A model generated the notes under the pieces. That model saw nothing but the letters and a program-made list of their open reading frames with translations. It did no database searches and was not told the origin of the DNA. A program made the translations under genes and the position numbers. This document shows, in pieces, positions 31,915 through 41,400 of a stretch of DNA of 64,000 nucleotides. The stretch spans positions 10,786-74,785 of the forward strand of contig NZ_CAMLFY010000010.1 of assembly GCF_946479415.1 (NCBI RefSeq), written 5' to 3'. The stretch's first letter is position 1; every line of letters begins with the position of its first letter. The stretch comes from an uncultured Shinella sp. (lineage in GTDB: Bacteria > Pseudomonadota > Alphaproteobacteria > Rhizobiales > Rhizobiaceae).

Positions 31915-33915
31915 TCAGGATGTGCCGCCGGCAATGGCATAGGCAGCTTCACCCCGCGCGCAAGCGATCACGATATGCCCATACGGCGCGCGCCATTCAC
32001 TGTGGACATGCGTATTCTCGTCCAGATCGAGGGTCACGCTGACATCCGTGCCCTCCTGCCGGAACGGGACCTGCTGACCGTTCACCGTCAACCAGAGAAG
32101 CGGCGTCCGGCTCTGTGCCTGTATCGACAGCCGCCTGCGTCCGGTCTCATCGGAAACCATCGAGGCCGTCAGTCTCAGGCTGGTTGCATCCGGCAGATTT
32201 CCTCCGGCGGAGGCCGGAAGACTAGGGAGCTCGGGTGTCCGCGGCGGCGGTTCACGGTAGATGCCCGTCTTTTCGAAGGCACAGGCATAGGCGAGCAGCG
32301 CGGTATCGTCCCAGGCCCGGCCGGCAAAGGTCAGCCCGGCCGGCATCCGGATGTCTTCCATCATGCCCATCGGAACGGTCACTGTCGGAATGCCGAGATG
32401 GCGGATCGCCAGGTTGCCGTTTGCCACCCAAGTGCCGTTCCGCCATGCGAGGTCGGCCGAGACGGGGTTTATGTCGGCATCGGCCGGGCCGATATCGGCA
32501 ACGGCCGGGAAGATTACTGCATCCAGCCCCAATCGGTCCATCCAGGCTTCCAGATCGATACGGCGTGTTTCTTCGAGCCCCCGAAGTCCCTCGGCAAGCT
32601 CGGGGATTTCCTCAAACGAAGCGACAGGGTGGTCTCTGAGGTGGGCAGGATAGTCGGCGATGTGATCATCGAAGCCGTGATAGCGGTCAGGCAGGCTGCC
32701 CTTCGGCGCGGGGAAAATACGGGCTCTATCGACATCGACAAGCCGCGACAGCTTGGGATCGGCGTTTGCCGCGAGAAAGTCATCCCAGGCCCAGGCGGAT
32801 AGATCCACGATTTCGCGGTGCAGATAGGCGGCGCTGACGAGGCCGCGTGTCGAGATGGTCGGTGCGCCCGCTCGATCTCCCTCGTAGTTGCTGACGACGG
32901 GAAAGTCGGTGATCACGACCTCAGCGCCCGCCGCTTCCAGTGCCGTGCGTGCTGCCGCGCAAAGGGCAACCATCGAGGCGCGGGTTTCGATACGCTGGCC
33001 CGTCGGCCCGCCGATCCCCACCTTCTTGCCGGATCCGGCCTCCGGATCGGCGTTGATATACATGGCCGGCAGGCCGAAGCGCTTGCCGGCGAGGCTCGCC
33101 GTTCGCGTGATCGCCCCATAGGAGTGGGGCCGGATTTCTGAGGCTTTCGGGATCGAAATCCAAGGCTGACGCCGCCAAAGGTCGCCGCGGCTTTCGGGGT
33201 CGTCCGCCACGATGACATCGAGCAATTCCAGCATGTCGGCCATCGAGCGGCTGTGCGGCACCACGACATCCATGGTTGGCACAAGCGGCCAGTTGCCGCG
33301 CACGGAGATGACGCCGCGGCTCGGTGTGTAGGCGCAAAGCCCGTTGTTTGCTGCGGGCGCGCGGCCGCTCGACCAGGTTTCCTCGCCCAGGCCGAAAGCG
33401 GCGAAGCTTGCGGCCGTGGCGGTCCCCGAACCGTTCGAAGAGCCGGATCCGAAGGCGGCCGTCAGCCAGTCGGCGTTGTAAGGCGATTCCGCGCGGCCAT
33501 AGACGCCGCGCTGCATGCCGCCATTGGCCATCGGAGGCATGTTGGTCAATCCGATCAGCACGGCGCCGGCCGCACGCAGGCGGGAAATCGCAAAGGCGTC
33601 TTCCGTCGCGACCAGGTCGGCGAAGGCAGGCGAGCCGGAAGCGACGCTCAGCCCTTTCACCTTGTAGCTGTCCTTGGCGGTGTACGGAATGCCGTCAAGC
33701 GGGCCAAGACTTTCACCTCGCGCGCGCCGAAGGTCCGAGGCGCATGCTTCCGCAAACATATCGGGGTTGAGCACCGGAACAGCGTTGAGCGCAATGCCGT
33801 GCCGGTCGTAGTAGGCGATACGGTTCAGATAGGCCGCGACCAGCTCGACGCTGGTGGTTTCCCCTGCCTGGAGTGCTTCGCGCAGCGCAGCGATCGATGT
33901 TTCGACGACCTTCAT
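31915..33915 (-). CDS. Amidase-signature hydrolase, long form
   Basis: This 666-residue protein has an amidase-signature core (about 1-560) with the catalytic lysine in IPYTAKDSYKVKG and the Gly/Ser-rich stretch FGSGSSNGSGTATAASF. The nucleophile region reads ETWSSGRAPAANN, where most amidases have a GGSxRxPA motif, so the Ser-cisSer-Lys triad is probably kept with variant neighbours. About 100 extra C-terminal residues (from about 565, including RRLSIQAQSRTPLLW) may form a beta-rich domain. Most family members are 450-500 residues. The substrate is unknown; a putrescine-type binding protein and two agmatine deiminases lie immediately upstream on the same strand. No signal peptide is seen. 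Confidence 0.8.
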   Translation of the reverse strand: MKVVETSIAALREALQAGETTSVELVAAYLNRIAYYDRHGIALNAVPVLNPDMFAEACASDLRRARGESLGPLDGIPYTAKDSYKVKGLSVASGSPAFADLVATEDAFAISRLRAAGAVLIGLTNMPPMANGGMQRGVYGRAESPYNADWLTAAFGSGSSNGSGTATAASFAAFGLGEETWSSGRAPAANNGLCAYTPSRGVISVRGNWPLVPTMDVVVPHSRSMADMLELLDVIVADDPESRGDLWRRQPWISIPKASEIRPHSYGAITRTASLAGKRFGLPAMYINADPEAGSGKKVGIGGPTGQRIETRASMVALCAAARTALEAAGAEVVITDFPVVSNYEGDRAGAPTISTRGLVSAAYLHREIVDLSAWAWDDFLAANADPKLSRLVDVDRARIFPAPKGSLPDRYHGFDDHIADYPAHLRDHPVASFEEIPELAEGLRGLEETRRIDLEAWMDRLGLDAVIFPAVADIGPADADINPVSADLAWRNGTWVANGNLAIRHLGIPTVTVPMGMMEDIRMPAGLTFAGRAWDDTALLAYACAFEKTGIYREPPPRTPELPSLPASAGGNLPDATSLRLTASMVSDETGRRRLSIQAQSRTPLLWLTVNGQQVPFRQEGTDVSVTLDLDENTHVHSEWRAPYGHIVIACARGEAAYAIAGGTS

Positions 33916-34048
33916 TGATTTCCTCCCGCATGGACCATGCTTGCGGATGATGGATGCCCGCTAGGAGCAGCGAGCATCGGTCTCTTCCGCGCAAGGCTCC
34001 CCGCCTGCAATATCGTTGCACCGGTTCTAGCCTTGGGTTTTTTGCCCG

Positions 34049-34072
34049 GCAATGTCCCATCTGGGACATTGC
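34049..34072. promoter_or_regulatory. Perfect 24-bp palindrome upstream of amidase
   Basis: GCAATGTCCCA and TGGGACATTGC are perfect inverted arms around TC, 134 nt before the amidase start and 17 nt after the potF-like stop. No T tract follows on either strand, so an operator is more likely than a terminator. A sigma-54 type -24/-12 pair with correct spacing was looked for between it and the amidase and not found. Confidence 0.5.
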
Positions 34073-34089
34073 GATCTCTCCGGCGCCGG

Positions 34090-35175
34090 TTACCGCAGCC
34101 CTTTCGCGCGGTCCCAGGCCTGGGTCCACATCTTGAGAGCCTTCTGGCTGAGTGCCCTCGGCAAATGCAGACGCTTCTGGTTTTCGTCAGAGGGGTAGAG
34201 GTCGGGGTTCGCCCGCAGGTTTTCATCAAGCAGGCCAAGTGCGGCCTTGTTTGCCGTGGAGAAACCAGTTTCGGTGGCCGCGACCGCGGCGATTTCCGGG
34301 CGCAGGAAGAAGTCGATGAAGGCATGAGCCGCTTCCGGATGGGCTGCGTCGGCGGGAATGGCGAGGACATCGGCCCAGACGAGGTTGCCCTCTTTCGAGA
34401 GACGGTACGCGATGCTGAACGGTTTTCCCGCCTCTTTCGCCCGGCTGCTGGCGATCAGCATGTCACCGGAAAAGCCGATCGCCAGGCACAGATCGCCATC
34501 GGCGAGATCATTGACATAGCTGGAGCTGTGGAACTTGCGCACATAGGGGCGGACCTTGCTGACCACCTCCACGGCTTTTTCCAGCTCATTCCTGTCGGTC
34601 GTGTCGGGGTTCAGCCCGAGGTAGATGAGGGCGAGACCCAGCACCTGCTCGGCATCGTCGAGCATGCCGACGCCGCAGGAGGCGAATTTCTCGACGACCG
34701 CGGGATCGAAGACCATGCGCAGACTATCGACCGGTGCATCGGGCATGATCGCCTTCACCTTCTCGACGTTATAGCCGACACCGGTCGTGCCCCACATCCA
34801 GGGCACGTTGTGTGCATTGTCGGCATCGACGCTCGCGCCGCGGGCCAAGACTGCGGGATCGAGATTTCCAAGATTGGACAACCGGGCGCGATCCAACGGC
34901 GCCCAGATGCCGACGGGCAGCTGACGCAGGAAATGCGGAGAGAGGTTGACGGTCACCAGGTCGTAGCCCGATTTTCCCGTCAGCATCTTGGTCTCGACGA
35001 TGTCGTTGGAATCGAACAGGTCGTAGGAGACCTTGATGCCCGTTTCCTTCTCGAAGGCGGCAATCGACTGGGCGCTGAAATAGGATTCCCAGGAATAGAG
35101 ATAGAGCACCTTTTCCTCCGCCCATGCCGAGGTCGTGAAAAGGCATGCCGTCGCAAGCGTGAGCCAGCGTTTCAT
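34090..35175 (-). CDS. Polyamine-type ABC transporter binding protein (PotF/PotD-like)
   Basis: This 361-residue protein has a signal peptide (MKRWLTLATACLFTTSAWA, cleaved near residue 19) and begins its mature part with the polyamine-binding consensus LYLYSWESYFS. Other conserved stretches are GYDLVTVNLSPHF, VPWMWGTTGVGYN and IPADAAHPEAAHAFIDFFL. Such receptors bind putrescine, spermidine or related amines. No permease or ATPase gene follows in the window, so it would have to use a channel encoded elsewhere or act as a sensor. It lies 26 nt after the second agmatine deiminase, which fits agmatine/putrescine metabolism. Confidence 0.8.
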   Translation of the reverse strand: MKRWLTLATACLFTTSAWAEEKVLYLYSWESYFSAQSIAAFEKETGIKVSYDLFDSNDIVETKMLTGKSGYDLVTVNLSPHFLRQLPVGIWAPLDRARLSNLGNLDPAVLARGASVDADNAHNVPWMWGTTGVGYNVEKVKAIMPDAPVDSLRMVFDPAVVEKFASCGVGMLDDAEQVLGLALIYLGLNPDTTDRNELEKAVEVVSKVRPYVRKFHSSSYVNDLADGDLCLAIGFSGDMLIASSRAKEAGKPFSIAYRLSKEGNLVWADVLAIPADAAHPEAAHAFIDFFLRPEIAAVAATETGFSTANKAALGLLDENLRANPDLYPSDENQKRLHLPRALSQKALKMWTQAWDRAKGLR

Positions 35176-35201
35176 CGTCGTTCTCCGTTTCTGATGGCGG
35201 T

Positions 35202-36308
35202 TTATCGGGGTTGCTGTTGTGTGACGCAGTGAATGCCGCCGCCGTTTTCATAGATGCGGTCAACATCGAGTTGCACGATGCGACGACCGGGATGCAGCCG
35301 GCCGAGAACGTCCTTCGCCAGCGCATCCGCCTTCCGGTCGCCGAATTGCGGCGTGTAGAGGGCTCCGTTGCCGACATAATAGTTTGCGTAGCTGCTGAGG
35401 AAATCCTCGCTCGTCGAGCGAACCTCGGTTGCCGAGGGAATGGAAACGACCTCGAAGGCGCGGCCACGCGCATCGCGCGTCTTGGCGAGGATCGCGAGCG
35501 CCTCCTCATGGGCGCGTCCCCACTCCGAAGTGTCGCCGGGATAGCTGCTGGCGATGATAAGGCCGGGCTGCACGAAGCGGAGCGAACCGTCGATGTGCCC
35601 ATCCGTGATATCAAGCCCGCGCACGCCGGGCACCCAGACGACGGTTTCAATGCCGAGCGCGGCCTTGAGGCGTTTTTCGATCTCGGCACGCGTCATGCCG
35701 GGGTTGCGATTGTCGTTCACCCAGCAGCTTTCCGTAAGCAGGAGCGTGCCGTCGCCGTCATATTCCATGCCGCCGCCTTCGCCGCAAAGGTCTGCATCGT
35801 GACGATCGACCTTCAGCAGCGTCGCAATCTGCGCGGCGAGCTTGCCGTCGCTGGCGTGGGGCTGCTTGTTGCCCCAGCCGTTGAAACCGAAATCGACGGC
35901 GGCGACACCGCCGTCTTTCTTGCGGACGAAGACCGGGCCACTGTCGCGTGCCCACATGTCGTCCGTCGGGATATCGACGATCTCGACCTTCGGTCCGCAG
36001 AGGCGGGCTGCCAATGCATGCTGATCCGCGGGCGCCGCCATGGAAACGGGCTCGTTTTCGGCGATCGCCGCGGCAAGCCGGCCAAGTGTTTCCTGCACGC
36101 TTTCGAAATAGGCGCCGGGGCCGCCATAGAATCGCGGCGTCGAGGGCCAGGCCATCCATGTTCTCTCGTGCGGGTCGGCTTCGGCGGGAACGTTCACCAT
36201 CCGGATATCCTCCTCTGCGGCACGGCTATGGGCCGCGGGTAAAAGCGCCAGGCCCGCTGTCGCCAGAACGAAGCTGCGGCGTGACACCATTGTGGCGCGC
36301 CGGTTCAC
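35202..36308 (-). CDS. Tat-exported agmatine deiminase-family protein
   Basis: This 368-residue protein of the agmatine deiminase/peptidylarginine deiminase family shows MWARDSGPVFVRK, LTESCWVNDNRNPG, ITDGHIDGSLRFV and the catalytic cysteine Cys361 in GGGIHCVTQQQ. Its N-terminus contains a twin-arginine signal (SRRSFVLATAGLALLPAA), so the enzyme should fold in the cytoplasm and work in the periplasm. The start is read as GTG 36308: it overlaps the upstream stop as GTGA and has AGGAG eight bases before it; ATG 36290 is the alternative. It would hydrolyse agmatine or a related guanidino compound to a carbamoyl amine outside the cell membrane. Confidence 0.82.
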   Translation of the reverse strand: MNRRATMVSRRSFVLATAGLALLPAAHSRAAEEDIRMVNVPAEADPHERTWMAWPSTPRFYGGPGAYFESVQETLGRLAAAIAENEPVSMAAPADQHALAARLCGPKVEIVDIPTDDMWARDSGPVFVRKKDGGVAAVDFGFNGWGNKQPHASDGKLAAQIATLLKVDRHDADLCGEGGGMEYDGDGTLLLTESCWVNDNRNPGMTRAEIEKRLKAALGIETVVWVPGVRGLDITDGHIDGSLRFVQPGLIIASSYPGDTSEWGRAHEEALAILAKTRDARGRAFEVVSIPSATEVRSTSEDFLSSYANYYVGNGALYTPQFGDRKADALAKDVLGRLHPGRRIVQLDVDRIYENGGGIHCVTQQQPR

Positions 36309-37327
36309 AGCGGCTGCTCCTGCGTGATGCAATGGATGGCGCCGCCACCGGGAGCGACGGCGCCCATATCGACCGTGACGATCCGCCGATCCGGGAAGGC
36401 GCGGGCGACCGCTGCCCTGGCCTCGTCACCGGACGGGCGTCCGAAGGTCGGCATTACGACACCGCCATTGGTCAGCGCGAAATTGATGTAGGAGCGGGCA
36501 AAAACCTCGCTGGTCGCTTCCACGTCATAGGCTTCCGGGATGGGGATGACCTCGAAACTGCGCCCACGCGCATCCGTCTGACTTTTAAGCGCCGCCAGGT
36601 TGTCGGCGAGGATGCGGCCGTGCAGATCGGTCGGATCGGGATTGTATTCAAACATCACGACGCCGGGTTTCACGAAGCAGCACATGCCGTCGACATGGCC
36701 GTCGGTTTCCAGATCGAGCGGATCGCCGGGCAGCCAAACGACCTTTTCGAGGCCCAGCATTCTCACGAGTTCCTGCTCGACCCAGGCCTTGGAGAGGCCG
36801 GGATTGCGGTTGGGATGAAGCAGGCTCGTCTCCGTGACGATCAAGGTGCCATCACCGTCGCACGCCAGCGAGCCGCCCTCGCAGTGAAGAAAGGACCGGA
36901 TGATTGCGGCCTCTTCATAGGCCAGAACGCGGCCGGCCAGAGCGTCGTCGGTATCGAACGGCGCGTGTTTGCGCCCCCAGGCATTGAAGCGCCAGGAGAC
37001 GCCGGCAAGGCCGCCGTCGGCGCGCTTGAGGAAAGTCGGGCCGGAATCGCGGATCCAGCAGTCGTCGATCGGCAGCGCGACGATCTCGATGGCATCGGCA
37101 AGCTGTGCCCGGGCGCTCTGCGTGTGATCGGGATGGGCCACCATGCTGACGGGCTCGAATTGCGCGATCGCAGCCGCGACATTGGCATAAGCGCGCTGCA
37201 TGTCGGGCAGGCATGCACCGTAGAGATCCTGGCGGTGCGGCCAGGCCATCCATGTCTTGGCATGGGGTTCGAATTCGCCTGGGCGGCGCAGCTTCAGGTG
37301 CTGTCGCGACTGTATCGTCGTGTCCAT
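36305..37327 (-). CDS. aguA: Agmatine deiminase
   Basis: This 340-residue cytoplasmic protein has the complete agmatine deiminase motif set: WMAWPHR near the start, CWIRDSGPTF, HCEGGSLACDGDGT, ETDGHVDGMC and the nucleophile Cys333 in GGGAIHCITQEQPL. It lacks a signal peptide, unlike its downstream paralogue, to which it is coupled by a 4-base overlap. AguA converts agmatine to N-carbamoylputrescine and ammonia. No carbamoylputrescine amidase of the nitrilase type is seen here; the nearby amidase could conceivably substitute, but that is speculation. The divergent LysR gene probably regulates the operon. Confidence 0.85.
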   Translation of the reverse strand: MDTTIQSRQHLKLRRPGEFEPHAKTWMAWPHRQDLYGACLPDMQRAYANVAAAIAQFEPVSMVAHPDHTQSARAQLADAIEIVALPIDDCWIRDSGPTFLKRADGGLAGVSWRFNAWGRKHAPFDTDDALAGRVLAYEEAAIIRSFLHCEGGSLACDGDGTLIVTETSLLHPNRNPGLSKAWVEQELVRMLGLEKVVWLPGDPLDLETDGHVDGMCCFVKPGVVMFEYNPDPTDLHGRILADNLAALKSQTDARGRSFEVIPIPEAYDVEATSEVFARSYINFALTNGGVVMPTFGRPSGDEARAAVARAFPDRRIVTVDMGAVAPGGGAIHCITQEQPL

Positions 37328-37423
37328 GATTGACTCCTATCCATGTATGACGCTCATTGTTGATTCAGGGATGCGCCGATACAAACGAGAAGCATTCCTG
37401 CTCAAGGTGAATGGAATTCATGA
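37328..37423. promoter_or_regulatory. Divergent promoter region aguA/lysR
   Basis: This 96-nt gap separates the leftward agmatine operon from a rightward LysR gene, the usual layout for LysR control. A perfect ATTCATGAAT palindrome (37416-37425) covers the lysR start codon and could serve as an autoregulatory site. Confidence 0.4.
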
Positions 37424-38311
37424 ATGGTCAAGTTTCGCCATATTCCGCCGACCCAGTTCATGAAGGGTTTCGAGGCTGCGGCCCGGCTTGAAAGTTTCAG
37501 TCGCGCCGCGGAGGAGGTGGGCCTGACGCAATCGGCTATCAGCCATCAGATGCGCTTGCTCGAGGCACAGATCGGCCAGCCGCTGTTCCTGCGTATCGGC
37601 CGTGAGGTGCGCCTCACGGATGCCGGGCGCGACTATCACCGCACCGTTAGGCGCTGTCTTGAGATGATGGAGGAGGGGTATCGGCGGCTGGAGCCCTACC
37701 GCAAACCAGGCAGTGTCGTGATCTACGCGCCCAAGGACGTTACGCGGCGATGGCTGTTGCCGCGCCTGCCGGCATTGAAGGCGGCTGTTCCCTCCTGCGA
37801 ACCTTGGCTGGATACGAGTGGTGCGGCGGTCGATTTCGAAACGATGGAGGTCGACATCGCCATCATTCACGCGCGCGAGCCCCCGGCGGGCGGGGAAAGC
37901 ATTCTGATCGCGCGCAGCAGCCTTTCGCCCGTTGCAGCGCCCGCCCTTGCAGGCATGATCCGCACGGCCGCCGATCTGTTGACACTGCCCCTGATCCACG
38001 AGGAAGGTGCGATCGGCTGGGCCGACTGGTTCAGTGATCGAGGGATCGTGCCGGCCTCTGTCTGGACAGGCATGAACTTCAGCGACAGCGATATTGCCCT
38101 TGCGGCAGGCGAGCTCGGCCAGGGTGTCGCTCTCGCGAGTCTGTTCCTGGCGCAAGACGCTCTTGCCACAGGAAAATTGATTCAACCTCTTGCGGACGTC
38201 ATCGAGAGCGGGCGCGGATGGTATGCCCTATCCAGCCAGGAGCGACTGAAGGACGAGGACGTGCGGGACACCTGGCATTGGTTGAAGGGACAAGCGGCGG
38301 CGGATTTTTAG
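37424..38311 (+). CDS. LysR-family transcriptional regulator (GcvA-like)
   Basis: This 295-residue protein has an N-terminal winged helix (about 8-66) with FEAAARLESFSRAAEEVGLT and QSAISHQMRLLEAQIGQPLF, the hallmark of LysR regulators. The effector domain of about 200 residues ends GRGWYALSSQERLKDEDV, like GcvA/AmpR-type members. It diverges from the agmatine deiminase operon and likely controls it; the effector may be agmatine or a related amine, which is inference from position. Confidence 0.83.
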   Translation: MVKFRHIPPTQFMKGFEAAARLESFSRAAEEVGLTQSAISHQMRLLEAQIGQPLFLRIGREVRLTDAGRDYHRTVRRCLEMMEEGYRRLEPYRKPGSVVIYAPKDVTRRWLLPRLPALKAAVPSCEPWLDTSGAAVDFETMEVDIAIIHAREPPAGGESILIARSSLSPVAAPALAGMIRTAADLLTLPLIHEEGAIGWADWFSDRGIVPASVWTGMNFSDSDIALAAGELGQGVALASLFLAQDALATGKLIQPLADVIESGRGWYALSSQERLKDEDVRDTWHWLKGQAAADF

Positions 38312-38428
38312 GCGGTCTGCGGGCGCTGTTTGTCGCCACCGAGGAGGCGCTGCTCGACCATGCATAGCGTTATCGCGATACATGGTGGCCCTGGCGTTGC
38401 CTATCTTGGTCTAAGCAGCTTGGCACAT

Positions 38429-38454
38429 CACCCGTGTGCTGGCGGTCACGGGTG
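38429..38454. terminator. Hairpin between convergent lysR and autotransporter genes
   Basis: CACCCGTG pairs perfectly with CACGGGTG around 10 nt; an overlapping CTGGCGG/CCGCCAG stem offers an alternative fold. It lies in the 164-nt convergent gap. Neither strand has a clear T tract. Confidence 0.3.
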
Positions 38455-38475
38455 CTGCCCGCCAGACAGGCAAAC

Positions 38476-41400
38476 TCAAAACTGCTTGGCGGCCTTGATG
38501 CGTCCGCCCGCGGACGTTTCGCCGCTTTCGGCGATATTGAGAAGCAGGCTCAGGTCCAGCATCCACATGTTTGCGGTCTGCAACGCCACGCCGGCGGTCA
38601 GCGAGCCGAAGGCGCCGGAGCCGTCGAGGCCCGAATAGCCGCCCGTCACGCCGAGTTTCGGCGTTACCTGCGTGCCGCTCTCCAGCGTGAACGACCGTGC
38701 GATTTCAGCCCCCAGGCTCACGCGGAACTGCTCCTGGTCGAATCCGTCGATTGCGACCGTGTCTCCCGCATCGTTCTTCACGGCGTAATCATCGACGCTT
38801 TCGGAGAAATAGACGATGCGCAGTTTCGGCGTGATTGTCGTGGCTTCGTCGAGGTTCCATTGCCCTTCGAGCGAAGTGTCGGCCATCCAGCGGGTCGTGT
38901 CGAAACTGCCGTCCCAGAATGCCGTGTCGATATCGTTGGACGATCCGCCATAGCGCAGGCTGGCATTCCAGTAGATGTTCCGCGCGATCTCGAAGGAAGC
39001 ATAGGGGCCGACCAGCCAGCCGTTACCTGTAAGCTCGGCATCCTCGTCCGTCGGGTCCGTCATCCTGTCGTAGTGGAACGACAGGCCGACGAGCGCCTTG
39101 TCGGTCAGGAGGTAATCCGCGCCGAGGCTGATCATGGCGAAACTGCCCCAGCGGCCGTCATTGCCGTCTCGATTGTGGGCGAGAAAGGCACCGTCGATCC
39201 AGATGTTGAACGGCGAGGATGCGGCCGCGCTGACGCCATCGGCATGGTCGCGGGCGGCCTCCATCTGCCGCAGGCTGGTCGAGAGACTGCCGGTCATGCC
39301 GTCTTCGGATGGCGTCATGCGGGCGGTCACAGGATCGGTCGCTTCCTCCATCTGCCGACGCTCCAGAAGTCCCGGCACCTTGATCGTCGAGGAGATCAGG
39401 TCCTGTCGCGTCTGGACGAAATCACGCACGAGTGCATCGATATCGTCCGCGACCTTGGCAGGGTCGTGGGCCAGCCGGTAGGTAACGACGCCGGTATTGG
39501 ACGTGCCGAGCGCACTGATCAGCCGGTAACCGACCTGTACCTCACCCGAATAGGCGGGGTCGGGCGTGTATTTCAGATACCAGCCGACCGGCGCTTCGGC
39601 GGCTGCCGCAGATGCGACGTCACCGCGGATGATCGTGGCCGTGCCCGCATTTGCCGGTGTGACGAAGGCGAGCTCCGCGGCGGTGAACGGACCGCCCGTC
39701 GCACCGCGGTTCAGATAGACATTTGCGGGCGTTCCGCCGGCGGGGACCTCCACGACGATATTGATGACGGTGGTTGTCCGGCGCTTTACGCGGAGTGTGT
39801 AATTGGCTTTTCCGGTTGCGCCGTTGCCGTCTCTCACCTGGATGGCGAGTGTGTAATTGCCGGCGCTCGCATCCGTGGCCAGGGGGCCGGTCAATTCTCC
39901 GGTCGAGACATTCAGCACCACGCCCTTCGGCAATTTACCGGAAGAAATACTATAGACCAGCGCGCCGGAGCCGCCCTTTGCGGTGATCGACTGACTGTAG
40001 CTCTCGCCCGCCATGGCCTCGTCCAGGGCACCGCCTGCCGGCGTGAAGGTGAACGTGACCTTGGGCGGCTTGATTTTAAGGGAGTAGGTGGCGGTCGCCG
40101 TCGTGCCGACGGTGTCGGTTGCCGTGACGGTGACCGTGAAGTCACCACTTGCCGTCGGCGTGCCGGTGATTGCTGCTGTCGATGCATCGAGGCTGAGCCC
40201 TGCCGGAAGCGCTCCGCGCGTCACGGCATAGCCGATCGCGCCGACCCCGCCGCTGGCCGAAATCGACGTGTTCGAATAGGACGTGCCCGCCGTCCCGGAC
40301 TTCAGAGCCGTGCCCGTTGCCGGCGTCAGCACGACGGCCGGCGCCGTGACCGCAATCGTGTAGCGCGCCGAAGCCGAGCCGCTGGTCGCGGCTGTCGCCG
40401 TTATGGTGAAAGTTGTCGTGCCGAATGCGCCTGCCGTCGGCGTGCCCGATATCGCCCCCGTCGTTGCGTTGAGCTTCAGCCCGGCCGGCAGCGCGCCGGT
40501 TGTCACGGCATAGGTGATCTTGCCCACCCCGCCCTGTGCCGAGATTGCGGTATCAAAGTAGGAGGTGCCGACCACACCCGCAGTCAGGGTCGAACCCGTT
40601 GCCGGTGTCAGAACGACCGCCGGTCCCTTGACGACGATCGCATAGACGGCCGAGGCGGAGCCGCTTGTCGCCGCCGTGGCTTTCACCGTGAAGCGGGTCG
40701 TGCCGAGCGCCGCCGCGGTTGGCTTGCCGGTGATAGCGCCCGTCCCGGCGTTGATCTTCAGGCCTGCAGGCAACGCGCCGCTCGTGACGGCATAGGAAAT
40801 CTTGCCGACCCCGCCGCTGGCGGAAATCGACGTGTCGGAATAGGCGGCACTGACCATGCCTTCATTGAGCACCGAGCCGGTTACGGGTGTCAGGACCACG
40901 GCAGGACCGCACACGGTGATTTTGTAGCGTGCCGTCGCCGAGCCGGCCGTTGCTGCCGTTGCCTTGATCGTGAAGACCGCTGTGCCAAGCGCCGCCGCCG
41001 TCGGCGTGCCGGAGATCGCGCCCGTCGATGCGTTGAGCGTGAGCCCGGCCGGCAGCGACCCGCCCGTCACCGCATAGCTGATCGCGCCGGTGCCGCCCGT
41101 TGCTGAGATCGACGTATCCGAATAGGTGACGCCGACGGTGCCGGCGGTCAGAGCGGACCCAGATGCCGGCGTCAGCACCACCGCCGTGGTGCCGATGGAG
41201 ATTTTATAGATGGCCGAAGCGGTGCCGCTGGTTGCCGCCGTCGCCGTCACGGTAAAGGTGGCAAGGCCAAAGGCGGCGTTTGTCGGCGTGCCGGAGATGG
41301 CACCCGTCGATGCGCCAAGGCTGAGCCCGGCCGGCAGCGCACCGGCTGTCACGGCGTAGCTGATCGTCCCGACCCCGCCGCTCGCCGAGATCGATGTGTC

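Noticed and set aside
34004..34030. Possible sigma-54 promoter before the amidase
   Set aside because: A GG...GC pair on the minus strand has 12 nt between elements instead of about 10 and lacks the consensus flanks.
38434..41106. Long open frame (890 codons) on the plus strand antisense to the autotransporter
   Set aside because: It is a by-product of the GC-rich tandem repeats on the other strand; the product is Arg/Cys-rich low-complexity sequence with no domain, and the minus-strand protein is clearly real.
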